NCBI GenBank assembly: GCA_002070945.1
Contig: MWEG01000019.1
Span: forward strand, 1 to 51,239
Source: Lentisphaerae bacterium ADurb.Bin082
GTDB taxonomy: Bacteria; Verrucomicrobiota; Lentisphaeria; Oligosphaerales; Oligosphaeraceae
DNA: 51,239 bases
Direction of reading: 5' to 3'
Part shown: piece after piece, positions 34,737 to 43,105 of the stretch
Layout of the letters: each line of letters starts with the position of its first letter
Numbering within the stretch: position 1 is the first letter of the stretch
Made by a program: the position numbers and the translations under genes
Notes under the pieces: generated by a model
Database searches by the model: none
The model's input: the letters and a program-made list of their open reading frames with translations, nothing else
What the model was told of the DNA's origin: nothing

Positions 34737-35942
34737 TCAAAGCAAATGCCCCATTAAATTCTTCTTGGTGGCCAGATAGCCTTCATTGGCCGGCACCGAC
34801 GGAATCACCAGGGGTTCGCGGCCATTGATCTTCAGGCCATAGCCATCCAGGCCGACCAGCTTCTTAGGATTATTAGTCAGCAGGCGGACGCCTTTGACCC
34901 CAAGGCTGAGAAGGATTTCCGCGCCGATGCCGTATTCGCGCAGGTCAGCCGGAAAGCCGAGGCGCAGGTTGGCGTCAACCGTGTCCAGCCCTTGCTCCTG
35001 CAAACGGTACGCATGCAGCTTGTTGACCAGGCCAATGCCGCGGCCTTCTTGGCGCATGTAGACGACCACCCCGGCGCCGTTTTCCACAATCCGGCGCATG
35101 GCTGCGTCAAGCTGCTGCCCGCAATCGCAGCGCTGTGAATGAAACACATCGCCGGTAAGACATTCACTGTGGACGCGGGTCAGGACATCCTCCTGGCCCG
35201 CGACATCGCCGTACACCAGCGCCAAGTGCTCGCGGCCGTCATACAGCGCCTTGAAGCAATGCAACTTGAATTCGCCGTAAGGCGTCGGCAGCTTGACGGC
35301 TTCCAGCAGCTTGACCGCCCGCTCATGCTGCCGCCGGTAAGCGACCAGGTCAGCGACGCAGCCCATCTTCAAGCCGTGCCGGCGCCGGAACCCGTCCAGC
35401 TCCGGCAAACGCGCCATAGTGCCGTCCTCATTCATGATCTCGCAGATCACCCCGCAGGGCGCCATGCGAGCCAGCTGCAACAAGTCCACGGTCGCTTCCG
35501 TATGACCGGTGCGGACCAGCACCCCGCCCTCGCGGGCTATCAGCGGGAACAAATGCCCAGGGACGCGAAACGCATCGCGCAGGCAGCGCGCGTCCGCCAG
35601 CTTCCTGGCTGTGCAGGCCCGGTCAGCCGCGGAAATGCCGGTCGTCGTCCCCTCCTTGGCGTCAACGCTCATGGTGAAGCACGTCCCTAGCGGGTCCTCA
35701 TTGTGAGCCATCTCATGCAAACCGAGTTCAAAGGCCCGCTCCTTAGTCAGCGGCGCGCAAACCAACCCTCTTGCGTGGGTGACCATGAAGTTGATCGCCT
35801 CGGGCGTCACCTTCTCCGCGGCCATCACCAGGTCGCCTTCATTTTCACGGTTCTCGTCATCCGTCAACACAATCATTTCGCCGGCGGCCAAGGCCGCCAC
35901 CAAATCCATGACGGAATCAAACTTCACCCCGGTTGAACTCAT
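34737..35942 (-). CDS. ribBA: Bifunctional 3,4-dihydroxy-2-butanone-4-phosphate synthase / GTP cyclohydrolase II
   Basis: Makes both precursors of riboflavin. The N-terminal ~200 residues are RibB ([16 protein letters not shown] metal-binding start, [13 protein letters not shown]). The C-terminal ~200 are RibA with the zinc ligands in [20 protein letters not shown] and the [19 protein letters not shown] motif. The start is taken at ATG 35942, five bases after AAAGGTGA; GTG 35945 is the alternative. It is the first gene of a unit with ribH, nusB and ftsY. No FMN riboswitch consensus is visible upstream. Confidence 0.97.
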   Translation of the reverse strand: MSSTGVKFDSVMDLVAALAAGEMIVLTDDENRENEGDLVMAAEKVTPEAINFMVTHARGLVCAPLTKERAFELGLHEMAHNEDPLGTCFTMSVDAKEGTTTGISAADRACTARKLADARCLRDAFRVPGHLFPLIAREGGVLVRTGHTEATVDLLQLARMAPCGVICEIMNEDGTMARLPELDGFRRRHGLKMGCVADLVAYRRQHERAVKLLEAVKLPTPYGEFKLHCFKALYDGREHLALVYGDVAGQEDVLTRVHSECLTGDVFHSQRCDCGQQLDAAMRRIVENGAGVVVYMRQEGRGIGLVNKLHAYRLQEQGLDTVDANLRLGFPADLREYGIGAEILLSLGVKGVRLLTNNPKKLVGLDGYGLKINGREPLVIPSVPANEGYLATKKNLMGHLL

Positions 35943-36018
35943 CACGTCACCTTTATCTTCCTGAACCCCGACTGCAAACCTGCGCCGCGCCGTTCTGCGG
36001 AACTAAAACTGTCCATAT

Positions 36019-36047
36019 ACTATAATCTGCCTTGCCCGACTTGTGAA
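36019..36047 (-). promoter_or_regulatory. Promoter of ribBA
   Basis: On the minus strand, TTCACA (36047-36042) and TATAGT (36024-36019) are 17 bases apart. The divergent gap 35943-36266 otherwise holds no gene; the proS promoter is not clear. Confidence 0.55.
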
Positions 36048-36266
36048 ACCTCACCCCCGCATTTACAGGTTTTTTCCGCCAAGCCCCCCCGGCAACGCCG
36101 CTCGTGGCAGCGACGCCGTCGAATCCGACAGAAAACGCGCCGCCGAATCCAGGGAATGCAAGCGCCAATCTTGCCATTAAGGTTTTACTAACTATATTTA
36201 ACCGGTCAACCTTGTCCTATCCGCAGTTCACTTTCCACCCAGCTTGCAAAAGATAACAGCACGTCC

Positions 36267-38003
36267 ATGAAACTCTCCCAACTCGTCGGCCAACGACTCA
36301 AAGAAGCTCCCCGGGACGCCCAGACCTCCAGCCACATCTTCCTGCTCCGCGGCGGCTATGCCCGACCGGTCGCCACCGGCCTCTATACGCTCTTGCCCTT
36401 AGGCCAACGCATCACCCGCAATATTGAAAGAATCCTCCGCGAGGAAATGGATCGCATCGACGGCCAGGAAGTCAAGATGCCAGTGGTGCTTCCGGCTGAA
36501 CTATGGCAGGAAAGCGGCCGCTATGGCAACGTCGGCCCAGAGCTGCTCCGCTTCCAGGACCGCAACGGCAAGGACATGCTCCTGGGCATGACCCACGAAG
36601 AAGCCGTCGTCCAATTCGCCCGCACTGAGCTAAACTCCTATAAGCAGCTGCCGGTCATGGTCTACCAAATCCAGACCAAATACCGGGACGAGGCCCGGCC
36701 CCGCGCTGGGCTTATCCGCGTCCGCGAATTCTTCATGAAGGACGCCTACAGTTTCCATACCTCCCAGGCCTGCCTGGAAAAATACTATGAGCGCTGCCAT
36801 GAAGCATATACCCGCTTCTTCCGCCGCATCGGCCTCCGCGAATGCCTCTCCATCCTTTCCGACTCTGGCATGATGGGCGGCGCTGTCTCGCATGAGTTCA
36901 TGGCCATCGCCGACTGCGGCGAAGACACTATCTTCGTCTCGCCAGACGGCTCCTACCGCGCCAATCGCGAAGTCGCCGTCTCCCGCCTGGCATACGTTCA
37001 GGCCGAGCCGCTGCCATTGGACAAAGTCGCGACCCCGGGCTGCAAGTCCATCGAAGACGTCGCCGCCTTCCTGCACGTGCCCACCAGCCAAACCGGCAAA
37101 GCCGTCTTCTACAAGGACGGCGACGGCAAGCTTGTCCTCGCCTGCATTCGCGGAGACCTCGAAGTCAACGAGGCCAAGCTGCGCAAGGCTGTCCAGAGTG
37201 CGGAGCTGGCCTTCGCCCCGGATGACCTCATCGCGGCAGCCGGCGCCGTGCCCGGATTCGCCTCGGTCCTTGAGCTGAACCGGAAATGCGTCCGCATCGT
37301 CGTTGACCCGTCTTTCGTCGAATCCAGCAACCTGGTCGTCGGCGCCAACGAGGTCGACTGGCATTACCGCAACTTCAATTTCCGGCGCGACGTGCCGAGC
37401 CAGGACGGCATCTTAGTGACTGACATCGCGACCGTCCGCGAAGGCGACCCCTGCCCAGTCACTGGCCAGCCCCTCCGCCAGCTCAAGGGCATCGAGGTCG
37501 GCAACATCTTCCAGCTCGGCGTCAAATACTCTGCGCCGATGAACTGCACCTATCTCGACTATGATGGCAAGGCCAAGCCGATGATCATGGGCTGCTACGG
37601 CATCGGCGTCGGCCGCGCCATGGCAGCGGTCATCGAGCAATCCCATGACGACTACGGCCCGATCTGGCCAATGTCCATCGCCCCCTTCCAGGTACACCTG
37701 GTCGGCCTTAACCACAATCAGCCGGAAGTCAGCCAAGCCTGCCAAAAACTGTACGACGACCTCCAGGCAAGACATATCGACGTGCTCTATGACGACCGAG
37801 GCGAAAAAGCAGGCTTCGCCTTTGCCGACGCCGACCTGATCGGCTGCCCTCTGCGCGTCATCATCTCACCAAAAACACTCGCCGCAGGAAACGTCGAATT
37901 CAAACGCCGGGAATGGGGAAAACGCTCGGAAATGATCCCGGCTGACGACATCCTGACACTCCTGGAACAGCACATCCGCGACGACCTCGCCAAACTGAAC
38001 TGA
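36267..38003 (+). CDS. proS: Prolyl-tRNA synthetase (bacterial type with editing domain)
   Basis: Charges tRNA-Pro. The 578-residue class II synthetase has motif 1-3 blocks: GLYTLLPLGQRITRNIERIL, TKYRDEARPRAGLIRVREF and GCYGIGVGRAMAAVIEQ. Between motifs 2 and 3 lies the INS editing domain (SIEDVAAFLHVPTSQTGKAV), which removes mischarged alanine and marks the bacterial form. The C-terminal anticodon-binding domain (DRGEKAGFAFADADLIGCPL) completes it. Length is standard. Confidence 0.98.
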   Translation: MKLSQLVGQRLKEAPRDAQTSSHIFLLRGGYARPVATGLYTLLPLGQRITRNIERILREEMDRIDGQEVKMPVVLPAELWQESGRYGNVGPELLRFQDRNGKDMLLGMTHEEAVVQFARTELNSYKQLPVMVYQIQTKYRDEARPRAGLIRVREFFMKDAYSFHTSQACLEKYYERCHEAYTRFFRRIGLRECLSILSDSGMMGGAVSHEFMAIADCGEDTIFVSPDGSYRANREVAVSRLAYVQAEPLPLDKVATPGCKSIEDVAAFLHVPTSQTGKAVFYKDGDGKLVLACIRGDLEVNEAKLRKAVQSAELAFAPDDLIAAAGAVPGFASVLELNRKCVRIVVDPSFVESSNLVVGANEVDWHYRNFNFRRDVPSQDGILVTDIATVREGDPCPVTGQPLRQLKGIEVGNIFQLGVKYSAPMNCTYLDYDGKAKPMIMGCYGIGVGRAMAAVIEQSHDDYGPIWPMSIAPFQVHLVGLNHNQPEVSQACQKLYDDLQARHIDVLYDDRGEKAGFAFADADLIGCPLRVIISPKTLAAGNVEFKRREWGKRSEMIPADDILTLLEQHIRDDLAKLN

Positions 38004-38108
38004 ACACGGCCGCCGGGAGCGGCGACTTGGCGACTCCCGACAGGACGCACCAGAACCGGCCTGGCCGCCGAGCCGGACAACCCAGGCCCGAGCAAAGCTA
38101 TCCTGATT

Positions 38109-38876
38109 ATGCCAACCTGCACAATCTTCAATACTGTCGGCGACCGCCTAGTCACCTTCTCGACGGAAGATTTCGGCGCCAAGATCATCATCGGCCGGGC
38201 CTCGGCCTGCGATGTCAGCCTGAAACGATTCGCAGCCAACAACATCAGCCGCGAACATATCCGCCTGGAAAAAAAGGGCGACGCCTGGAACATCGTCAAT
38301 CTCGGCAACTCCGGAATGCGCTGTAACGGCCAAAAGGTCAAAACCGCCGAACTCCGCGAAGGCGACATCTACCGATTCTCCAAGCTGTTCCTCGGCTTCG
38401 GAGAAAGCGCCCAGCCCTCCGCGTTCGAGGTCACCTGGGACGTCCCCACCGAAGACCAAGCCACCCGCGCCGCCATCTGGCCAGGCGTCAACATCATCGG
38501 CGCATCCCACGACAATGAAATCACCGTGAGAACCGAGGATGTCTCCCGGAAGCACGGACGCATCGTCTGCCATGACGACCGCCTGGCGTATGAAAACCTC
38601 AACGAATTCAACAAGTCATATATCAATGGCGAACCCATCAGAACCAGGTCCGTGCCCCTGGGGCAGGATGACATCTTGACCCTCGCCGAAACCCCGGTCA
38701 AAATCGAACTCCGCTTCAAAACCCAGGCGCGCAACCTGCCCCTGCAACAGGCAAGCAAAGTCGCCAACCCTAGGCAACTCCGACTGATCCGGCTGCTGGC
38801 CGCCATGATCATCATCGGGGCATTTTGCATCCTCATCGGCCTTGTTTATCTGATGTGGGTTTATATTTTCCTCTGA
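38109..38876 (+). CDS. Membrane-anchored protein with two FHA domains
   Basis: A 255-residue protein. The first FHA domain is clear (IIIGRASACDVSL, NISREHIRLE, NLGNSGMRCNG), with the Arg, Ser and His residues that bind phosphothreonine. A second, weaker FHA-like unit follows (IIGASHDNEITV, VSRKHGRIV, NKSYINGEPI), with its Arg replaced. A single C-terminal transmembrane helix (AMIIIGAFCILIGLVYLMWV) leaves both domains in the cytoplasm. It probably recruits phosphorylated partners to the membrane. No kinase gene is in this window. It follows proS by 105 bases. Confidence 0.82.
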   Translation: MPTCTIFNTVGDRLVTFSTEDFGAKIIIGRASACDVSLKRFAANNISREHIRLEKKGDAWNIVNLGNSGMRCNGQKVKTAELREGDIYRFSKLFLGFGESAQPSAFEVTWDVPTEDQATRAAIWPGVNIIGASHDNEITVRTEDVSRKHGRIVCHDDRLAYENLNEFNKSYINGEPIRTRSVPLGQDDILTLAETPVKIELRFKTQARNLPLQQASKVANPRQLRLIRLLAAMIIIGAFCILIGLVYLMWVYIFL

Positions 38877-38950
38877 TTCCCCGGCCAGACGTCCACCGGC
38901 GACAACGCCATCCACTAGTTCACCACAACGTTCTTCAGGAAGGTGCCACC

Positions 38951-40228
38951 ATGACTGCCATTCCCACCCCAGCTCCCGTCCAAGGCGACATCAACTGGTT
39001 CGTGCATGACCGCTTCGGCATGTTCATCCATTGGGGCCTGTACGCCCTCCCGGCCCGACATGAATGGGTGAAGAACCGCGAAGCCATCCTCGACGAAAAG
39101 TATGACAAGTACCTGCGCTACTTTGACCCAGACCTGTATGACCCCAGGGAATGGGCGCGCCTCGCTCGCCAAGCCGGCATGAAGTACGTCGTCGTCACCA
39201 CCAAGCACCACGAGGGTTTCTGCCTGTGGGACTCCCAGTTCACTGACTACAAGGCCACCAACACACCGGCTGGCCGCGACCTGATCCAACCCCTGGTCGA
39301 AGCCTTCCGAGCCGAAGGACTCAAAGTCGGCTTCTACCATTCCGTGATCGACTGGCATCACCCGCACTTCCCCCTTGACAGACTCCATCCGCTCTACAAG
39401 CATTTGACTACCGCCGAAGTACTCGAAGCCAATAAAAAACGCCATATCGAAGTCTACCGCGAATACCTCCACAGCCAAGTCCGCGAACTGCTCACCAACT
39501 ACGGAGAAATCGCCTATCTGTTCTTTGACTTCTCCTACCCGCAGCCTGACGCCGCCGGCCTCCCCGGCAAAACCCGAGAAGACTGGGGCAGCGAAGACCT
39601 AGTACGCATGGTGCGCTCACTCCAACCTAAAATCCTCATCAACGACCGCCTCAACCTGCCTTTAGACCAGCCCGACATCCATACCCCCGAACAAACCCAG
39701 CCGCGCGCCTGGGTGGAAAAAGAGGGCAAGCCGGTGTTCTGGGAAACCTGCCAGACCTTCAGCGGCGCCTGGGGATACCACCGCGATGAAACGACCTGGA
39801 AAAGCCCGGAGCAGCTGATCCGCATGCTCGTCAACACCGTCTCCTGCGGCGGCAACCTGCTGATGAACGTCGGCCCAACAGCACGCGGAGCCTTTGACAA
39901 ACGCGCCCAACAGGCCCTCAACGTCTATGCCGAATGGATGGCAGTCAACAGCCGCTCCATCTACGGCTGCACCATGAGCCCATTCCAAGCACCCGCCGAC
40001 TGCCGATTCACCCAAAATGGCAAACGACTCTATCTCCATGTCTTTGCCTGGCCCTTCCGACACCTGCATCTCGACGACATGGCCGACAAGGTCGACTACG
40101 CCCAGCTCCTGCATGACGGCTCGGAAATCGCCTTCACCGCCAACAGCGAAACCAACTGCCTAACCCTCCAAACCCCAATCATCAAGCCCGACGTCACGGT
40201 CCCGGTCTTCGAACTGTTCCTGAAATAA
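38951..40228 (+). CDS. Alpha-L-fucosidase (GH29)
   Basis: The ATG at 38951 follows AGGAAGG; the frame upstream has no such site. The 425-residue enzyme starts the catalytic barrel at once (FGMFIHWGLYALPARHEW). It continues with YVVVTTKHHEGFCLWDS, GLKVGFYHSVIDWHHP and AYLFFDFSYP, where D193 occupies the position of the GH29 nucleophile, and later NLLMNVGPTARG. The family removes alpha-linked fucose with retention. No signal peptide is visible, so it probably acts inside the cell. The usual WFDG nucleophile motif is FFDF here, so the substrate may differ from simple fucosides. Confidence 0.93.
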   Translation: MTAIPTPAPVQGDINWFVHDRFGMFIHWGLYALPARHEWVKNREAILDEKYDKYLRYFDPDLYDPREWARLARQAGMKYVVVTTKHHEGFCLWDSQFTDYKATNTPAGRDLIQPLVEAFRAEGLKVGFYHSVIDWHHPHFPLDRLHPLYKHLTTAEVLEANKKRHIEVYREYLHSQVRELLTNYGEIAYLFFDFSYPQPDAAGLPGKTREDWGSEDLVRMVRSLQPKILINDRLNLPLDQPDIHTPEQTQPRAWVEKEGKPVFWETCQTFSGAWGYHRDETTWKSPEQLIRMLVNTVSCGGNLLMNVGPTARGAFDKRAQQALNVYAEWMAVNSRSIYGCTMSPFQAPADCRFTQNGKRLYLHVFAWPFRHLHLDDMADKVDYAQLLHDGSEIAFTANSETNCLTLQTPIIKPDVTVPVFELFLK

Positions 40229-40267
40229 TAACCTCTACGCAGCGGAGTTCCACGCCGCCCCCAAGCC

Positions 40268-41596
40268 ATGTCTGACCTAACTTCGTCATCTTCCGGCAGC
40301 CAAAAGCAACGGGCCGAAGCCATGCGCGCCAAGGCACGGGATGCATATATCCGCTTTGGCACGACGGTCAGCCGTGAACTCGATCCCTCCTACATGCAGA
40401 CCGTGGGCAGCTTCCCGCGCCTGACCCCGGAAGAGGAAGTGACCTACGCCAAGCAATTCCAAGAGGGCAGACAGGAACTGCAAGACATCCTCCGAAAATG
40501 GCCGGCACTCTTCCTCTTCCAACTGCGCGCCATCGCCGCTGACAGCGAGCTGAGGCCAGGAGCATTCCTGGAAGCGCAAGGCGGCCAGGACGAGCCGGAT
40601 GACGACGAGGTGAGCGTGAGCGTCAGCCGCCTTCTCAACGACGCGCTGGCGAAACTGGAGTCATACCCGCCGCCAGCCACCGACAACCCGTCCCCCCTCC
40701 AGGCCTCGAAAGACCTCAAAGCCGACTTCTGGACCGCCCTGGCCCCGCTCCGCTTCCGAGATGCCTTCTATGACGCCTGCCTCAAAATCATCTCCGATGA
40801 CGCCCAACGCAAGCTGTTCATCGACGACGAGGAATGGTCGACCGTCGAACCAGCCATCACCAGAATTTGCAATGCCATCCTGGAAGCCAAGAAAATCCTG
40901 GTCGAGCGCAATCTCCGGCTGGTCATCAGCATCGCCAGCAATTTCCTGGGCGGCGGCATGCCCCTGGCCGACCTGGTCCAGGAAGGCAACCTCGGCCTGA
41001 TCCGGGCAGTGGAGAAATTCGACTATCAGCGCGGGCACCGTTTCGGCACCTACGCGAGCTATTGGATTCGGCAGGCGGTGACCCGGCACATCACCAATCA
41101 TGGACGCATCATCCGCATGCCGGCCAACACCATCCAGCAAATCAACCAAATCAATCGAACCGAGCAGGAACTGCTGCAGAAAACCGGCGCCATCCCCACC
41201 TCCGAAGAGATCGCCGCCGTCCTCAACCTCTCGCCAGCCAGAGTCCGAGCCCTCCAGAAAATGTCCCTCCAACCACTGTCGCTGCACATCATTATGAATA
41301 ATGAGGACAGCACCCTGGAAGACATGATCGCTGACACGGTCACCCCAACCCCGCACGAGGCCGCCAAGCAAAAAGGACTCCAGGACAGCATCAAAATGGC
41401 TCTTGACAACCTCGATGAACGCGAACGCACCATCATCACCCTGCGCTTCGGACTCTATGGCGCAGAATGCCATACACTCGCACAACTGAGCCAAATACTA
41501 CAGCTGACCAGCGAAAGAATCCGCCAAATCGAAGCCGCAGCCATCCAAAAACTCCGCCAGCCGGATAATCTTAAATTCTTCGACGGATATAACTGA
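40268..41596 (+). CDS. RpoD-like RNA polymerase sigma-70 factor
   Basis: A 442-residue group 1/2 sigma factor. It has region 1.2 (TVGSFPRLTPEEEVTYAKQF), a non-conserved insert of about 110 residues, and region 2 (NLRLVISIASNFLGGGMPLA with DLVQEGNLGLIRAVEKFDY and FGTYASYWIRQAV). Regions 3 and 4 follow, with the LTSERIRQIEAAAIQKLR helix-turn-helix. The 2.4 and 4.2 elements read -10 and -35 boxes like those seen in this window. Whether it is the primary or an alternative factor cannot be decided; the shortened N-terminus with no acidic region 1.1 suggests a secondary one. Confidence 0.92.
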   Translation: MSDLTSSSSGSQKQRAEAMRAKARDAYIRFGTTVSRELDPSYMQTVGSFPRLTPEEEVTYAKQFQEGRQELQDILRKWPALFLFQLRAIAADSELRPGAFLEAQGGQDEPDDDEVSVSVSRLLNDALAKLESYPPPATDNPSPLQASKDLKADFWTALAPLRFRDAFYDACLKIISDDAQRKLFIDDEEWSTVEPAITRICNAILEAKKILVERNLRLVISIASNFLGGGMPLADLVQEGNLGLIRAVEKFDYQRGHRFGTYASYWIRQAVTRHITNHGRIIRMPANTIQQINQINRTEQELLQKTGAIPTSEEIAAVLNLSPARVRALQKMSLQPLSLHIIMNNEDSTLEDMIADTVTPTPHEAAKQKGLQDSIKMALDNLDERERTIITLRFGLYGAECHTLAQLSQILQLTSERIRQIEAAAIQKLRQPDNLKFFDGYN

Positions 41597-41664
41597 CGCG
41601 AACCGCGTCCACCTGACAGCCCCGACCCAGAAAATCTGGCCGGGAAACACGAAAGCAGACTATC

Positions 41665-42972
41665 ATGACCAACACTTTCTGGCAAGAGGAACTCGAAACC
41701 CTGGACCGCGCCCGACTCGAAGCGCTGCAAGCAAAAAAACTGCGCGAATCCATCGCCCGCGCTGTCCAATCCCCCTTCTACGGCAAACGCTACCGCGAAC
41801 TCGGCCTGTCCCCTGACTCCATCCGCACCATCGCCGACATCGTCAAACTGCCGTTCACGGTCAAGGACGACCTGCGCGACGCCTATCCCTTCGGACTGCT
41901 GACTTGCCCGAAAACCGACGTGGTGCGGATGCACTGCACCAGCGGCACGACCGGCAACCCGGCCGCTATCCTTCACAATCAACATGACCTCGATTCCTGG
42001 GCCAATTTAGTGGCGAGGTCCATGTACGCTGCTGGTGCCCGCCCCGATGACGTGTTCCAAAACATGAGCGGCTACGGCCTCTTCACCGGCGGACTGGGCT
42101 TCCAGGACGGCGCCGAAAAACTCGGCTGCCTGACTATCCCGGCAGCAGCAGGCAACAGCAAGCGCCAAATCAAGCTGATGATGGACTTTGGAACTACGGT
42201 CGTCCACTCCGTGCCCAGCTACCTGGGCCGACTGCATGCAGTGTTCGCCGAAAATGGCCTTGACCCCAGACGAGACACCCGCCTGAAACGACTCTTCATC
42301 GGCGCTGAACCGCATTCCGAAGAAACCCGCCTGCGCATCCAGGAATTGTTCGGCGCAAAAGCCTATAACTCCTTTGGCATGACCGAAATGAATGGACCGG
42401 GAGTCGGTTTCGAATGCGCCTGCCAAAACGGCATGCACATCTGGGAAGACTGCTATGTCCTGGAAATCATCGACCCGGAAACGCTCCAGCCAGTGCCAGA
42501 CGGAGAAGTCGGCGAAATGGTACTCACTACCCTCGACCGCCAAGCCATGCCGGTCATCCGCTACCGCACCCGAGACCTGACCAGGGTGATCCCAGAAACC
42601 TGCCCATGCGGACGCACAGCCCGCCGCATCGACCGCATCACGGGACGTACCGACGACATGTTCATCATCAAGGGCTGCAATGTGTTCCCCATCCAAATCG
42701 AACGCGTGCTCATGCGCATCCCGGAACTGGGCAGCGACTACTTGATCGTCATCGAAGGCAAGCCAGAGGGCGACGTCATCACCATTCAGGCAGAACTCAC
42801 CCCAGCCTTCTGCACGGATAACTTCAAGGAACTGGAAAATCTGCGCCGCCGGATCATCGCCGACGTGCGCGACGAAATCCTCGTCTCGCCGGTCGTCCAG
42901 TTGCTCAGCCCCGGCGAAATCCCGCGCCGCGAAGGCAAGGCCGTCCGCGTCAACGACCTGCGCAAAGCCTGA
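41665..42972 (+). CDS. paaK: Phenylacetate-CoA ligase family protein
   Basis: A 435-residue adenylate-forming enzyme. The AMP-binding motif is HCTSGTTGNPAAILHN, followed by AYNSFGMTEMNGPGV and the IRYRTRDLTRV block. The C-terminal domain has GRTDDMFIIKGCNVFPIQIE, as in PaaK. PaaK activates phenylacetate with CoA and ATP; other members act on various aryl acids. No other phenylacetate-degradation gene is nearby, so the substrate is open and the gene symbol is by family. Confidence 0.88.
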   Translation: MTNTFWQEELETLDRARLEALQAKKLRESIARAVQSPFYGKRYRELGLSPDSIRTIADIVKLPFTVKDDLRDAYPFGLLTCPKTDVVRMHCTSGTTGNPAAILHNQHDLDSWANLVARSMYAAGARPDDVFQNMSGYGLFTGGLGFQDGAEKLGCLTIPAAAGNSKRQIKLMMDFGTTVVHSVPSYLGRLHAVFAENGLDPRRDTRLKRLFIGAEPHSEETRLRIQELFGAKAYNSFGMTEMNGPGVGFECACQNGMHIWEDCYVLEIIDPETLQPVPDGEVGEMVLTTLDRQAMPVIRYRTRDLTRVIPETCPCGRTARRIDRITGRTDDMFIIKGCNVFPIQIERVLMRIPELGSDYLIVIEGKPEGDVITIQAELTPAFCTDNFKELENLRRRIIADVRDEILVSPVVQLLSPGEIPRREGKAVRVNDLRKA

Positions 42973-42998
42973 TTCCCACCAGCCACTGGTGCCGCCGC

Positions 42999-43074
42999 GC
43001 CGCCGTTTTAGCGGCGGGCAGTCTGCTTGCCGCCTTAGCAGCTGGCAGCCTACCTGTGCAGCCGCTTTAGCGGC
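42999..43074. repeat. GC-rich palindromes in front of uvrA
   Basis: CCGCCG-TTTTAG-CGGCGG at 43000-43017 and the perfect 14-bp palindrome GCCGCTTTAGCGGC at 43061-43074 share the TTTAGCGGC half-site. They could terminate paaK transcription or bind a regulator of uvrA. Confidence 0.55.
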
Positions 43075-43105
43075 GGAAACCAATCTCTTCCAACCTGCTC
43101 CTTCT

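Noticed and set aside
35943..36266. FMN riboswitch upstream of ribBA
   Set aside because: The conserved FMN-aptamer blocks were looked for by eye on the minus strand and not seen; only a promoter is supported.
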